Under the pieces are notes generated by a model that was not told the origin of the DNA, did no database searches, and saw nothing but the letters and a program-made list of their open reading frames with translations. Below, in pieces: positions 1-9,161 of a stretch of 54,367 bases of DNA; position 1 is the first letter of the stretch, and every line of letters starts with the position of its first letter. This DNA is from Planctomycetia bacterium (lineage in GTDB: Bacteria > Planctomycetota > Phycisphaerae > Phycisphaerales > SM1A02): assembly GCA_005790605.1 (NCBI GenBank), contig SXUI01000020.1, positions 1 through 54,367 of the forward strand, read 5' to 3'. Position numbers and translations under genes: made by a program.

Positions 1-2
1 CG

Positions 3-1586
3 ATCGCCATCCTGCGCGGCTTGAAGGCGCGCTATGAAGCACATCACGGGATTCGAATTCAGGACGGCGCAATCATTTCTGCCGCAACCCTCTCGCATCG
101 CTACATCACCGAACGATTTCTTCCGGATAAGGCGATCGACCTTCTTGATGAGGCGGCGTCTCGTCTGCGCATTGAGAATGACTCGATGCCCGTGGAACTC
201 GATGAGGTTCGACGGCGCGTCATGCAACTCGAGATTGAGCGCGAGGCGCTGAAGATCGAGAAGGACTCCGAGTCCAAGAAACGCTTGCTTGGTGTGGAAT
301 CGGAGCTCGCGTCCCTTGGCGAGCAGAACCGTGCGCTCACCGTGCAATGGGAATTGGAGAAGAAGGAACTCGACGCGATCAAGGCTATTCGCAACGAGAT
401 TGAGCGCAAGCAAACTGAACTCGAACAGGCGAAGCGCCGAGCGGATCTCGCGACCGCGTCGCGCATTCAGTACGGCGAGATTCGGGAGTTGGAGCAGCGC
501 CTCCACCTCGCGGAAGCCGCGCTGCGGAGCCAGCAAGCAACAGGCAACGCACTCGTGAAGGAAGAGGTCGATAGCGAGCAGATTGCCGAGGTCGTTGCCA
601 AGTGGACGGGGATTCCCGTCACGAAGCTCATGCAGAGCGATCGAGAGAAGTTGCTCCTGATGGAGCACGCGCTGCAGAAGCGAGTGGTTGGCCAAGATGA
701 AGCGTGCGCTGCGGTGAGCGAAGCGGTTCGACGGAATCGCGCTGGACTCGGCGAGCCGCACCGACCCATCGGTTCCTTCCTGTTTCTTGGTCCGACCGGC
801 GTTGGCAAGACCGAACTGTGCAAGACACTCGCCGAGTTCCTCTTCGATACCCAAGATGCGATCGTGCGAATTGATGGCAGTGAGTACATGGAGCAACACT
901 CGGTGGCGAGACTGATCGGGTCACCGCCAGGCTATGTCGGGCACGATGAAGGAGGCCAGCTCACCGAAGCGGTACGGCGGCGTCCGTATTGCGTCGTCCT
1001 GTTCGACGAGATGGAGAAATCGCATCCCGATGTCGCCAACATCTTGCTTCAACTCCTCGATGACGGTCGCCTCACTGACGGGCAGGGTCGGACGGTCGAC
1101 TTTACGAACACGATTGTCGTGATGACCTCCAACATTGGCTCGCATGCGATCTTAGAGATGAGCGAGAAGGGCGAAGACGAATCGATCATTGAGGCACATG
1201 TACGGCAGCTCTTGAAGAAACAGATGCGGCCGGAGCTCATCAATCGCATCGATGATGTCGTGCTCTTCCATGCACTCACGCGCGAGCAGCTCGCGTCGAT
1301 CGCCCACATTCAACTCGGGAACCTGCGCCGTCGATTGCAAGGGCGCGGCATCCAACTTGAGGTTGCGCCTGCCGCGTCGCTCGCACTCGCGGAGGAAGGC
1401 TACGACCCGCAGTTTGGCGCTAGACCGTTGAAGCGCGTCATCCAACAACGCATTGAGAACGCGCTCGCGAGCAAATTGCTTGCAGGCGACTTCACCGACG
1501 GCGACACGATCGCGGTGGGTTACGAAGGCAACAGTTTCACATTCGTCAAGAGCAGCGCGAATACGGCGCAGACCAGTACTCGCTAA
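3..1586 (+). CDS. clpB: ATP-dependent chaperone ClpB, 3' part (5' end outside window)
   Basis: This is the C-terminal two thirds of the AAA+ disaggregase ClpB, which with DnaK extracts proteins from aggregates in the cytoplasm. The reading frame is open from the first bases of the window, and residues upstream of the first possible start already match the family (ILRGLKARYE), so the gene begins outside. Visible parts, in order: the end of the first AAA+ domain (HRYITERFLPDKAIDLLDEA), a long charged coiled-coil middle domain, and the second AAA+ domain with Walker A GPTGVGKT near nt 789 and Walker B VVLFDEMEK near nt 993. A C-terminal small domain (GARPLKRVIQQRIENALA) follows. The M domain marks ClpB rather than ClpA or ClpC. 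A membrane glycosyltransferase follows closely on the same strand. Family assignment is firm. Confidence 0.95.
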   Translation: MAILRGLKARYEAHHGIRIQDGAIISAATLSHRYITERFLPDKAIDLLDEAASRLRIENDSMPVELDEVRRRVMQLEIEREALKIEKDSESKKRLLGVESELASLGEQNRALTVQWELEKKELDAIKAIRNEIERKQTELEQAKRRADLATASRIQYGEIRELEQRLHLAEAALRSQQATGNALVKEEVDSEQIAEVVAKWTGIPVTKLMQSDREKLLLMEHALQKRVVGQDEACAAVSEAVRRNRAGLGEPHRPIGSFLFLGPTGVGKTELCKTLAEFLFDTQDAIVRIDGSEYMEQHSVARLIGSPPGYVGHDEGGQLTEAVRRRPYCVVLFDEMEKSHPDVANILLQLLDDGRLTDGQGRTVDFTNTIVVMTSNIGSHAILEMSEKGEDESIIEAHVRQLLKKQMRPELINRIDDVVLFHALTREQLASIAHIQLGNLRRRLQGRGIQLEVAPAASLALAEEGYDPQFGARPLKRVIQQRIENALASKLLAGDFTDGDTIAVGYEGNSFTFVKSSANTAQTSTR

Positions 1587-1619
1587 ACAGGCGTGTGGGC
1601 ACGAGGTACGCTGCTCGAA

Positions 1620-3503
1620 ATGCTCGCGCTGTTTCGTACTCTCTTCTTCCCATCGAAGCGCGCGACATTCGGGAATAACGCCATCGCGATCTGTCTCGTC
1701 GGCGCGTGTTCTTTGCTCTGGGGCATTCGCGACATTCCCGTCACCGACCGCGACGAGCCGAGGTTTGCGCAAGCGACCCGTCAGATGCTTGAGAGCGAAA
1801 CGCTTGGTGGGTGGATCATCCCCAAAGTCGGCAAAGAGATTCGGCTCAAGAAGCCGCCGTTGATCTACTGGGCGCAAGCTGCAGTCGTCGCGACCGCAAC
1901 GCAAGGCGATGTTCGACAGGATGCGATTTGGATGTATCGACTGACAAGTGTGCTCGCTGCCACCATCGCGGCGCTCGCGACTTGTTGGATCGGTCGTTCC
2001 ATGTTTGCCGGAAATGTCGGTCTGCTCGCAGGGCTCCTCATCATCGTCTGCCCTGTGGTCGTCATCGATTGCCATATGGCGCGCGCAGATGAACTACTTC
2101 TCGCCACGACGACTGTCGCGATGGCATTGCTCTGGTCGCTGTGGAAACAACATCGCACAGATCGCGCGCGGGGCACGCTGCAACACGGACTCCCACTCTT
2201 GCCATGCATCGGGCTGTGGGTCTTCATCGCTCTTGGCATTCTTGCGAAGGGACCCATCACGCCGTTCGTGGCAGGCACAGCCGCGCTTGGCGCAGCGTTC
2301 GCGCGGCGGGATTTCCGATTCATCACGAGACTTCGAATCGGCACTGGAGTCTTGGTGCTCCTCGCACTTGGCGCCCCATGGCTTGCGCTCGCGGTACGCG
2401 AAGTTGGCTGGGAAACTCTCCGCGCTGCATTCGATCGCGAAGTCCTGCAGCGAGCACGCGAAGGCGCTGAAGGACATGCTGCTCCGCCCGGCTACTACCT
2501 CGTCACGCTCGTCGTGTTTTTCTTCCCTGGTTCACTTCTCGTTGCGCTCGCTTTCGGCCGACTTTTTTCACGCGCGTTCGCGGTGCCCCGAGTGTCACGC
2601 GCTGGAATTTTCGCTCGATTGCGCGAACGAATCTGCAGCACGCGCGGTCGCGACGCCGAACTCATGCTCTTTGTGTGGTGTGTCCCAACTTGGCTGGTGT
2701 TCGAACTCATCGTCACCAAGTTCCCGCATTACATCCTGCCGATCTATCCAGCGATCGCTCTCTTCACTGCGCGAGCGATCGTTGGTGGAGTGCGCGCACT
2801 CCCCTCGAAGATCAATGGCGTCGATCGATTCGGATTTGGCGCGTGGCTTTGTGTAGGACTCTGCCTCCTTCTCGCTGGTCCTGCGCTCTTTCTTGCGTTG
2901 CAGTCCTTTGGTCTCACTGCATTCCACGCGGTCACTTGGCCTGAACTTTCTGCAGCCTCGCCAGGGCATTTCGCCATCGCGTCGATTGCGACAGCGCTGT
3001 CGGGTGCTTTGCTCGTCGCCGCGTGGCGATCATCGTGGCGAAACAACTTCCTCCGCGCCATGCAACTTGCGGTGCCCGCAACCGTCATTGCAGAAATGGT
3101 GCTGCTTGGCGTTTGGCTCCCCCAAACTCAGTGGATTTGGAACACCCCAAGGCTCGTGGGCATGATGGTGAGAGATGCAAATCTAATTCCAAGCGACCCA
3201 GCGTTCCCTCGTCTAGGCGCAGTGGGCTATGTCGAGGACAGCCTCATCTTCACCACGCGCAATCGGCTCGATCGGTTGCACGACGAAGAGCTTGTGAGTT
3301 GGATGCAGTCGAACGATGGCGGATATCTCTTTGTGCCATCCACATCGCGCGCATCCACACTGGCTGCCGCCGACTCGGCGGGCTGCGCACTCCGGGAAAT
3401 CGGTACACAACGCGGATTCAATTACTCAGACGGCGAAAGCGTTGACCATGTGCTCTATCGAGTCACGCGCAAAGTTGCAGCAGCGCCGAGCCCGCCGTCA
3501 TAA
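1620..3503 (+). CDS. GT39-family membrane glycosyltransferase (ArnT-like)
   Basis: This is a predicted polytopic inner-membrane protein of about 627 residues, similar to the ArnT / protein-mannosyltransferase (GT39, GT-C fold) family, which transfers sugars from polyprenyl-phosphate donors to lipid or protein acceptors. The first periplasmic loop has the family signature: an acidic DRDEPRFAQATRQML segment, then KKPPLIYWAQA. About ten hydrophobic segments follow, and the C-terminal part is soluble. An ATG at 1620 preceded by GAGG at 1603-1606 was chosen; a GTG at 1593 in the same frame would add nine residues. It lies 33 bp behind clpB, and its 3' end overlaps the converging GAF gene by 41 bp. 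The acceptor and the donor sugar cannot be read from the sequence. Confidence 0.85.
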   Translation: MLALFRTLFFPSKRATFGNNAIAICLVGACSLLWGIRDIPVTDRDEPRFAQATRQMLESETLGGWIIPKVGKEIRLKKPPLIYWAQAAVVATATQGDVRQDAIWMYRLTSVLAATIAALATCWIGRSMFAGNVGLLAGLLIIVCPVVVIDCHMARADELLLATTTVAMALLWSLWKQHRTDRARGTLQHGLPLLPCIGLWVFIALGILAKGPITPFVAGTAALGAAFARRDFRFITRLRIGTGVLVLLALGAPWLALAVREVGWETLRAAFDREVLQRAREGAEGHAAPPGYYLVTLVVFFFPGSLLVALAFGRLFSRAFAVPRVSRAGIFARLRERICSTRGRDAELMLFVWCVPTWLVFELIVTKFPHYILPIYPAIALFTARAIVGGVRALPSKINGVDRFGFGAWLCVGLCLLLAGPALFLALQSFGLTAFHAVTWPELSAASPGHFAIASIATALSGALLVAAWRSSWRNNFLRAMQLAVPATVIAEMVLLGVWLPQTQWIWNTPRLVGMMVRDANLIPSDPAFPRLGAVGYVEDSLIFTTRNRLDRLHDEELVSWMQSNDGGYLFVPSTSRASTLAAADSAGCALREIGTQRGFNYSDGESVDHVLYRVTRKVAAAPSPPS

Positions 3504-3897
3504 GGCGCGCCTCTTCCTCTTGCGTGAACTCGCGCGGGGCATGGTTGCCGGCGCCGAGAGTCCCCAAGACTTCACCAGCACTTGAGAGCAGAGGAACACA
3601 GACGCTTCCGCCAACGCCAGTTGCTTTCGCGCCTGGTCGAATGTCGCCGGTGCAATCTGATTGAAGGTTGCAAGTCGAGACGGGGCGCTTCCGCTGTGCG
3701 GCAAGACCAGCCATACCCTTGCCAACCGGAATGGTTCGCACGATGTCAAGGATGCTCGCTGGAATCCCACATGCAGCGCGCAAGTGAAGCACTCCGTCGC
3801 TTCCCATGACATGCAGCGTTCCCGTGTCACACCCAAACGCCGCGAGGAGCGCTGCGAGTCCATCATTCGCCGAGGAGTTTCCGTGCGTGTGTGGCAT
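3463..3897 (-). CDS. Single-domain GAF protein
   Basis: This is a 144-residue cytoplasmic protein made of essentially one GAF domain. The core is visible as LHLRAACGIP, IPVGKGMAGLAA and VGGSVCVPLLSSAGEVLGTLG, followed by a closing helix that starts FTQEEEARLM. GAF domains bind small molecules or serve as sensory and dimerisation modules; no output domain is attached. The pattern does not clearly match free-methionine sulfoxide reductase, so no enzymatic role is proposed. It is the last gene of a leftward run, 38 bp after the NagB/PIG-L fusion. Its 3' end overlaps that of the rightward GT39 gene by 41 bp. Confidence 0.75.
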   Translation of the reverse strand: MPHTHGNSSANDGLAALLAAFGCDTGTLHVMGSDGVLHLRAACGIPASILDIVRTIPVGKGMAGLAAQRKRPVSTCNLQSDCTGDIRPGAKATGVGGSVCVPLLSSAGEVLGTLGAGNHAPREFTQEEEARLMTAGSALLQLCA

Positions 3898-3935
3898 ACG
3901 CGCATCGTAGTGATTGCGAAGCCCGACGCCTCAAC

Positions 3936-5879
3936 TCAGTCGAGAGGTCGTCCGTCCCAACGCACGAAAGCTTCGATCGCTTCATATTCAGGCAATCCCA
4001 AGCGGTCGTACGCGGCTGCCGTACCCGCATTGCGCTGCTCGGCCCGCTCCCAGAACTCTCGCGCGTCCGCACCCGGAAAGAGCGCGCGATCTTTCTGTGA
4101 CTGATGTTTGAAGATTGCCGTTCGCTTGCGTGCGACTTCCTCGGGCGAAAGCGGCACCGCCATTTCGATTTGCTCGATATCCCACTCCTGCCATGCGCCT
4201 CGGTAGAGCCATGTCGTGCAATCCGAAATCCACGGGTCTTGCGCACACTCTTTGAGCGCTTTGAAGATTGCAGAGAGGCAGACGCGATGGGTTCCGTGCG
4301 GATCACTCAAGTCGCCCGCTGCATACACCTGATGTGGTCGAATCGCGCGAAGCAACTCGACGGTGATGCGAATGTCCTCCGCGCCAAGGGGTTTCTTGCG
4401 CACGCGTCCGGTTTCATAGAACGGCAGATCTAAGAAGTGCAATCGCTCTTCGAGCACGCCTGAGTAAATGCCTGCCGCCTTGGCCTCGCCTCGGCGAATG
4501 AGACCCTTGAGTTTCTGCACTTCCGCAGCATCGACTTCGCCAGGGCGCTTCGCGCGCAGCGCGCGCGCGATCTCGTGTTCCATCTTTTCGACTCGAGCGC
4601 CGTCCATCCCGAAGGTCGCGGCAAAGTCCGATGCGAAGTCAAGAAATCGCAGCGCTTCCGCGTCGAAGACTGCGATGTTGCCAGACGTCTGGTAGGCGAC
4701 ATGCACTTCATGACCCTGATCGACGAGTCGAATGAGCGTGCCGCCCATCGAAATCACATCGTCATCAGGGTGCGGCGAGAAGATCAACACACGCTTCGGG
4801 AAAATGTCGTCGCCAACGCGATCGATGTCACCCGACTGCTTCCGCGCCTCTGGCTTTCCGCCCGGCCAACCTGTGATCGTCCGCTGCATCATGCGGAAGA
4901 CTTGGATGTTGAGGTCGTACGCTTTGCCTGCACTCGCAAGCAGGTCCTGCAAGTGATTCTCGTTGTAGTCCTCGGCGGTGAGTTTCAAAATCGGCTTCTC
5001 ACACTTGCCGGCGAGCCAAACAACCGCTTTACGGATCATCGCCTCGTTCCAGTGGACGGTTCCAGCTTCCCATGGACACTTGCACCGATGCAGCTCCGCC
5101 GCCGCTGCGCGATCAAGGAAGATCTGCGCATGCGGGTGCTCTTGAAGGAAGCTCGCCGCGACCGAATTGGTGATCGGTCCCTCGATCGCGCGCGCAATGA
5201 CTGGCGCTTTCCCCTCGCCGAATGCAATCAAGACCACGCGCCGCGCATCAAGAATGCTCCCGACGCCCATCGTGATCGCGCGCAGCGGCACATGCTCCTC
5301 GCCAAAGAAGTCGCTTGCGGCGTCTTTCTTCGTCACTCCATCAAGCGCAATCAATCGCGTCCGACTCGATTTCGACGAACCTGGCTCGTTGAAGCCAATG
5401 TGTCCGGTCCGACCAACACCGAGCAGTTGCAAGTCGATGCCGCCTGCATCGCGCATCATCTGCTCGTATCGATCGCAGAACGCGCGAAGATCATCGGCTG
5501 GCACCGTGCCGTCCGGGATGTGCACGCTGGCGAGGTCTATATCGATGTGGTCGAACAAGTGCTCCCGCATGAATCGGTGATAGCTCTGCAATTCATGCGG
5601 CTGCATCGGCCAGTACTCGTCGAGATTGAATGTCACGACGTTTCGAAACGAGAGCTTTTCCTCTCGGTGCATTCGAACGAGTTCGTCGTACACCGCAGTC
5701 GGCGTCGAACCCGTCGCGAGGCCGAGCACGCAGCGCGCGCCCGCTGCTTGCTTCGCTCGAATGAGGGTCGCGATCTCCTGCGCAACACGAATACTCACTT
5801 CCCGCGCGCTCTCAAGAACGACAGTAGAAATCTTCTCGCCGCTACAAGGTCGCTGCCAGTGCATGGAATTCGTCTGCAT
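3936..5879 (-). CDS. nagB: Glucosamine-6-phosphate deaminase / PIG-L (LmbE) deacetylase-like fusion
   Basis: This is a two-domain cytoplasmic protein of about 647 residues. The first ~270 residues are a NagB-type sugar-phosphate isomerase (GLATGSTPTAVYDEL; FNLDEYW, carrying the catalytic-loop Asp; GHIGFNEPGSS). The C-terminal half is a PIG-L/LmbE zinc hydrolase fold (FSPHPDDDVISMGG and the later His motif DPHGTHR). The deaminase converts glucosamine-6-P to fructose-6-P plus ammonia; the LmbE half probably deacetylates an amino sugar. The same fusion is known from Bacteroidetes. In E. coli NagB the motif is GNDGHIAFNEP; here it is GRTGHIGFNEP, so the Asp two residues before the His is Thr, which as I recall is shared by fused homologues. 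ATG 5879 was chosen; an in-frame GTG lies at 5900. It lies 30 bp after aroC, probably in one operon. Confidence 0.88.
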   Translation of the reverse strand: MQTNSMHWQRPCSGEKISTVVLESAREVSIRVAQEIATLIRAKQAAGARCVLGLATGSTPTAVYDELVRMHREEKLSFRNVVTFNLDEYWPMQPHELQSYHRFMREHLFDHIDIDLASVHIPDGTVPADDLRAFCDRYEQMMRDAGGIDLQLLGVGRTGHIGFNEPGSSKSSRTRLIALDGVTKKDAASDFFGEEHVPLRAITMGVGSILDARRVVLIAFGEGKAPVIARAIEGPITNSVAASFLQEHPHAQIFLDRAAAAELHRCKCPWEAGTVHWNEAMIRKAVVWLAGKCEKPILKLTAEDYNENHLQDLLASAGKAYDLNIQVFRMMQRTITGWPGGKPEARKQSGDIDRVGDDIFPKRVLIFSPHPDDDVISMGGTLIRLVDQGHEVHVAYQTSGNIAVFDAEALRFLDFASDFAATFGMDGARVEKMEHEIARALRAKRPGEVDAAEVQKLKGLIRRGEAKAAGIYSGVLEERLHFLDLPFYETGRVRKKPLGAEDIRITVELLRAIRPHQVYAAGDLSDPHGTHRVCLSAIFKALKECAQDPWISDCTTWLYRGAWQEWDIEQIEMAVPLSPEEVARKRTAIFKHQSQKDRALFPGADAREFWERAEQRNAGTAAAYDRLGLPEYEAIEAFVRWDGRPLD

Positions 5880-5930
5880 ACCGCTCGACGCTATCGCCAC
5901 CGCGCAACGATGGCAAGTGCCCGCGTCGCG

Positions 5931-7088
5931 TCACACCGACGCGCGATATCGGCTGTACGCGCCTTCGACTTCGCGCATCGTGTCTCCGCCAAACTTCAAG
6001 AGGAATGCTCGGGCAACTTCAAAGGCGACGACATGCTCCATCACCACACTTGCCGCCGCGATAGCGCTCACATCACTGCGCTCATATTGACTCTGCACCG
6101 CTTCGTGGGTGATAAGGTCGACAGAGGGCATGCCCTGTAGGAGTGTGGAGATGGGCTTCATCGTTCCCTGGACAACAATCGGCATGCCGTTAGTCATTCC
6201 GCCTTCAAGTCCGCCGGCATTGTTGGAGGTCCGCTCAAACCCAAAGTGCGAAGACTCGCGTGCTTGCGCGTCGTAGACGATCGCATCATGCACTTTGCTC
6301 CCAAATCGAGAGCCGCACGCACGACCCAATCCGATCTCGACCGCTTTGAATGCCTGGATGCCCATCACGGCGTACGCCAATCTCGCATCGAGCCGCTCAT
6401 CCCAGTGCATACAAGTTCCGACTCCAGGGACACAACCAAAGACATGCGTCTCGCACCAACCACCCACGGTGTCCCGTTCCGTCTTCGCGCGGTGAATGAT
6501 GTCAATGATCCGTTGCGACGCCTCTGGATCGGGGCACGCGACTTCGCTCGCGTCGCGGGCGGTCTTGAGCGCAGTCCAATTGGAAACGGACGGCGAGACG
6601 CTCGACACGACATCCATAGCACCGCGCACGAAGCCGAAGGTTTCGACGCCCCAAGCTTGCAGAAACAATCGCGCGACCGCCCCAGCCGCCACCCGCGCTG
6701 CCGTCTCTCGCGCGGACGCGCGCTCAAGAGTTCCGCGACAGTCCGTTGTTCCATACTTCAAGCTCCCGGCGAGATCCGCATGGCCAGGTCGTGGCCTCGA
6801 GAGCGCGGGCGTTTTCGCCGCGTCGTCGAGTCGATGATCCCGATTCACAATGCGAAGACAGAGTGGCGAGCCGATCGTGATACCCGCGCGGGTGCCGGCC
6901 AAGACTTCTACAGTGTCGCTCTCGATTCGCTGCCGAGCGCCGCGCCCGTATCCACCTTGTCGACGATGCAGTTCATGATTGATGAACTCGAGATCAATGC
7001 GAAGCCCCTCAGGCAGACCATCGATGAGCGCAACAAGTGAATTCCCGTGCGATTCGCCTGCGGTTTGATATCGGAGTGGCGTTGCCAT
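5931..7088 (-). CDS. aroC: Chorismate synthase
   Basis: AroC converts 5-enolpyruvylshikimate-3-phosphate to chorismate, the last common step of aromatic amino acid synthesis, using reduced FMN. About 385 residues from ATG 7088 is the normal family length. Family signatures are clear: an N-terminal ESHGNSLVALIDGLPEG, then GRGARQRIESDTVEVLAG, the central SRPRPGHADLAGSLKYG and ERASARETAARVAAGA, and the late GGLEGGMTNGMPIVV. An in-frame TTG at 7124 would extend the N-terminus by twelve residues with no family similarity, so the ATG is preferred. It lies between the sugar dehydrogenase (58 bp upstream) and the NagB fusion (30 bp downstream), all leftward. No other shikimate-pathway gene is seen here. 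Confidence 0.96.
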   Translation of the reverse strand: MATPLRYQTAGESHGNSLVALIDGLPEGLRIDLEFINHELHRRQGGYGRGARQRIESDTVEVLAGTRAGITIGSPLCLRIVNRDHRLDDAAKTPALSRPRPGHADLAGSLKYGTTDCRGTLERASARETAARVAAGAVARLFLQAWGVETFGFVRGAMDVVSSVSPSVSNWTALKTARDASEVACPDPEASQRIIDIIHRAKTERDTVGGWCETHVFGCVPGVGTCMHWDERLDARLAYAVMGIQAFKAVEIGLGRACGSRFGSKVHDAIVYDAQARESSHFGFERTSNNAGGLEGGMTNGMPIVVQGTMKPISTLLQGMPSVDLITHEAVQSQYERSDVSAIAAASVVMEHVVAFEVARAFLLKFGGDTMREVEGAYSRYRASV

Positions 7089-7146
7089 GGAGTCATTGTC
7101 GGCCTGATCGATGCTTGGACTCAAGCATCGTCAAGGATGCACATGA

Positions 7147-8430
7147 TCAAGGTTGCACTTGAATCTTCCAGATCGAGCCTGGATTGCGTCTCTCCTGACC
7201 ACCGTCAAACGCCAAGACGAACAGGCTCGCGTCATTCATTTCGGCGAAACTAGTGAAGAGCGTCGTCGGATGCTTCAGAAGAAGCTCTGGCTTGGTGCAC
7301 TTCTCGCCGACAAGCTTGGCGCCCCAAATCGAACCATATCCAAAGTCAGCGTAGAGGTACACGCCTTCGAGTGCGGGCAGCCTGGGGTCTCGGCATACAA
7401 ATCCGCCGGTTATCGAAACGCCCTCGCGTCGCGGGTGCTCGATGACCGGCTCCGTGAAGACCACTGCGTCACCATCGCTCGGCTTCGCTCGACCGAACGC
7501 GTGAAATCCTTCACGGACATTCCATCCAAAGTTGCAGCCCTTCTTCACGATGTCGATCTCTTCGTAGCGATTTTGTCCGACATCTCCCGCCCAGAGATCG
7601 CCAGTCTTGCGATCGAATTGCATGCGCCAGATGTTGCGCGTACCCGTCGCCCAAATTTCCGGGAGAACATTGGCGTCAGACACAAAGGGATTGTCCTTTG
7701 GAATCGCATACGCCTTTCCTTCAGACTTCAAATTCACATCGATGCGCAGCACCTTCGAGAGAAAGGTCTTCGGATTCTGCCCATTTCCATGCGGGTCATC
7801 TGCCGCTCCGCCATCACCAAGCGAGAGATACATGTACCCATCTGGTCCGAAGAGGCAAGTGCCTCCGTTGTGGTTGGAGTATGGCTGCGCCTGCGTGAGC
7901 AAGATCTCTTCACTCGCGGGATCGATCGTTCGCCCATCTGCACCGACCGCAAATCGCGACAAGATGCTTCGACGCGGATCGGCGGCCGTGTAGTACACGA
8001 AGACCTCGCGTCGCTGAGGGAAGTTCGGATGGAACGCGAGGGAGAGCAACCCCTCCTCGTTGCCCGAGTCATTCACGCGCTCGCGAATGTCGAGTGCGAC
8101 TGCAGTTTCGGTCGCGCTGTCCTGCGTGAGATCTGCGATAAGCACGCGCCCGGGTTGCTCAACGATAAAGACGGTTCCGCCAGTTTCCCCTGGGGCCTGA
8201 AGCATTTGGATGGGGCGCACGAGTGCGAGGTTTGGGAACACACGCTCGAGCGTCACCTTCGGAATATTCGCGAGCGGCGCGTAGCGTGAGTCCTGCGCGG
8301 GTCCAGCTTTCGTTGCCTCGCTCGGCGTAGGGGTCGCCGCCGGGCGCGACTCTTGCGCGAGAGCCGCCGAAGCTGTCAATGTGAACACCAGCACAGAAAC
8401 ACAGCGAAGCCGTGGAGTCAATGTCTGCAT
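7147..8430 (-). CDS. Secreted PQQ-type glucose/sorbosone dehydrogenase
   Basis: This is an exported protein of about 427 residues with an N-terminal signal peptide (hydrophobic CVSVLVFTLTASAALAQ). It is followed by a six-bladed beta-propeller of the soluble glucose dehydrogenase (GSDH / YliI) family. Signatures visible are HPNFPQRREVFVYYTA, NHNGGTCLFGPDGYMYLSLG, ATGTRNIWRMQFD and GDVGQNRYEEID. Known members oxidise aldose sugars in the periplasm with pyrroloquinoline quinone; the substrate here is unknown. The start is ATG 8430; the open frame upstream begins with a TTG at 8448. It is the first gene of the leftward run with aroC and nagB, and is divergent from the DUF1080 gene, 62 bp away. 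Confidence 0.87.
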   Translation of the reverse strand: MQTLTPRLRCVSVLVFTLTASAALAQESRPAATPTPSEATKAGPAQDSRYAPLANIPKVTLERVFPNLALVRPIQMLQAPGETGGTVFIVEQPGRVLIADLTQDSATETAVALDIRERVNDSGNEEGLLSLAFHPNFPQRREVFVYYTAADPRRSILSRFAVGADGRTIDPASEEILLTQAQPYSNHNGGTCLFGPDGYMYLSLGDGGAADDPHGNGQNPKTFLSKVLRIDVNLKSEGKAYAIPKDNPFVSDANVLPEIWATGTRNIWRMQFDRKTGDLWAGDVGQNRYEEIDIVKKGCNFGWNVREGFHAFGRAKPSDGDAVVFTEPVIEHPRREGVSITGGFVCRDPRLPALEGVYLYADFGYGSIWGAKLVGEKCTKPELLLKHPTTLFTSFAEMNDASLFVLAFDGGQERRNPGSIWKIQVQP

Positions 8431-8492
8431 GACCTGATCGTAGTGCAAAATTCCGCACCAGCTCCACGACGCTCGCGCAGTAGACTTCGCGC

Positions 8493-9149
8493 ATGCACAT
8501 CAAGCAGCTCGCTCGTGTTCTTCGCGTTCTCAGCCTCGCTTGCGTCACCGTTTCACTCGGTGCGATGAGCGCTCCGCCGACTGCGAGCGTTGAACTCTTC
8601 AACGGCAAGGACCTTGCCGGTTGGGTCGGCGATACCGGCGGATATCGAGTCGAGGACGGTGCGATCGTGTGCACAGACAAAGGCGGAAATCTGTTCACTG
8701 AGAAGGAGTACGGCGACTTTGAGTTCAGCTTCGAGTTCCGACTCACCGCAGGCGCGAACAATGGGATCGCGATTCGAAGCCCGCTGCAAGGAGACCCTGC
8801 GTATGCCGGTTATGAAGTGCAGGTCCTCGACAATGGCGCGCCGCAATACGCGAACCTCAAGCCCTACCAGTATCACGGTTCGATCTACGGCATCGCCGCA
8901 GCCAAGCGCGAGGCGATGAAGCCGATTGGCGAATGGAATCAAGAGACGATTCGATTCGTTGGAACCAAAGCAACGGTCACGCTGAACGGCGTGGCGATCG
9001 TCAGTGTGGATCTTGCCGAGGTTGCGAAAGATGGCAAGACCATCGACGAGAAGGAGCACGCAGGGCTGAAGCGCACGCGCGGTCACATCGGTTTCTGTGG
9101 TCACGGCGACGCTGTCGCGTTTCGCAACATCCGTGTCACTGCGCTGTGA
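8493..9149 (+). CDS. Secreted DUF1080 (3-keto-disaccharide hydrolase-like) protein
   Basis: This is a 218-residue exported protein with a signal peptide ending near MSAPPTA, followed by one DUF1080 / GH16-like jelly-roll domain. Typical features are the opening VELFNGKDLAGW, then YGDFEFSFEFRL, NNGIAIRSPL, GYEVQVLDNGAP, GEWNQETIRFVG and the closing GHIGFCGHGDAVAFRNIRV. DUF1080 proteins are very abundant in Planctomycetes and Bacteroidetes; some hydrolyse 3-keto-glycosides, but most are uncharacterised. It shares a short divergent promoter region with the sugar dehydrogenase, so a common role in periplasmic sugar oxidation and 3-keto-sugar breakdown is possible, though this is inference. Its 3' end lies 12 bp from that of the converging reductase gene. 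Confidence 0.87.
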   Translation: MHIKQLARVLRVLSLACVTVSLGAMSAPPTASVELFNGKDLAGWVGDTGGYRVEDGAIVCTDKGGNLFTEKEYGDFEFSFEFRLTAGANNGIAIRSPLQGDPAYAGYEVQVLDNGAPQYANLKPYQYHGSIYGIAAAKREAMKPIGEWNQETIRFVGTKATVTLNGVAIVSVDLAEVAKDGKTIDEKEHAGLKRTRGHIGFCGHGDAVAFRNIRVTAL

Positions 9150-9161
9150 TGCCTGCGCACA

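Noticed and set aside
1152-2075. 307-codon open frame on the - strand across the clpB end and the GT39 start
   Set aside because: It crosses two well-supported genes and has no recognisable motif.
4575-6140. 521-codon open frame on the + strand opposite the NagB fusion and aroC
   Set aside because: It runs antisense to two genes with clear family motifs and shows no domain itself; long antisense frames are expected in GC-rich DNA.
7153-8289. 378-codon open frame on the + strand opposite the sugar dehydrogenase
   Set aside because: Antisense to a gene with a signal peptide and GSDH motifs; no family pattern.
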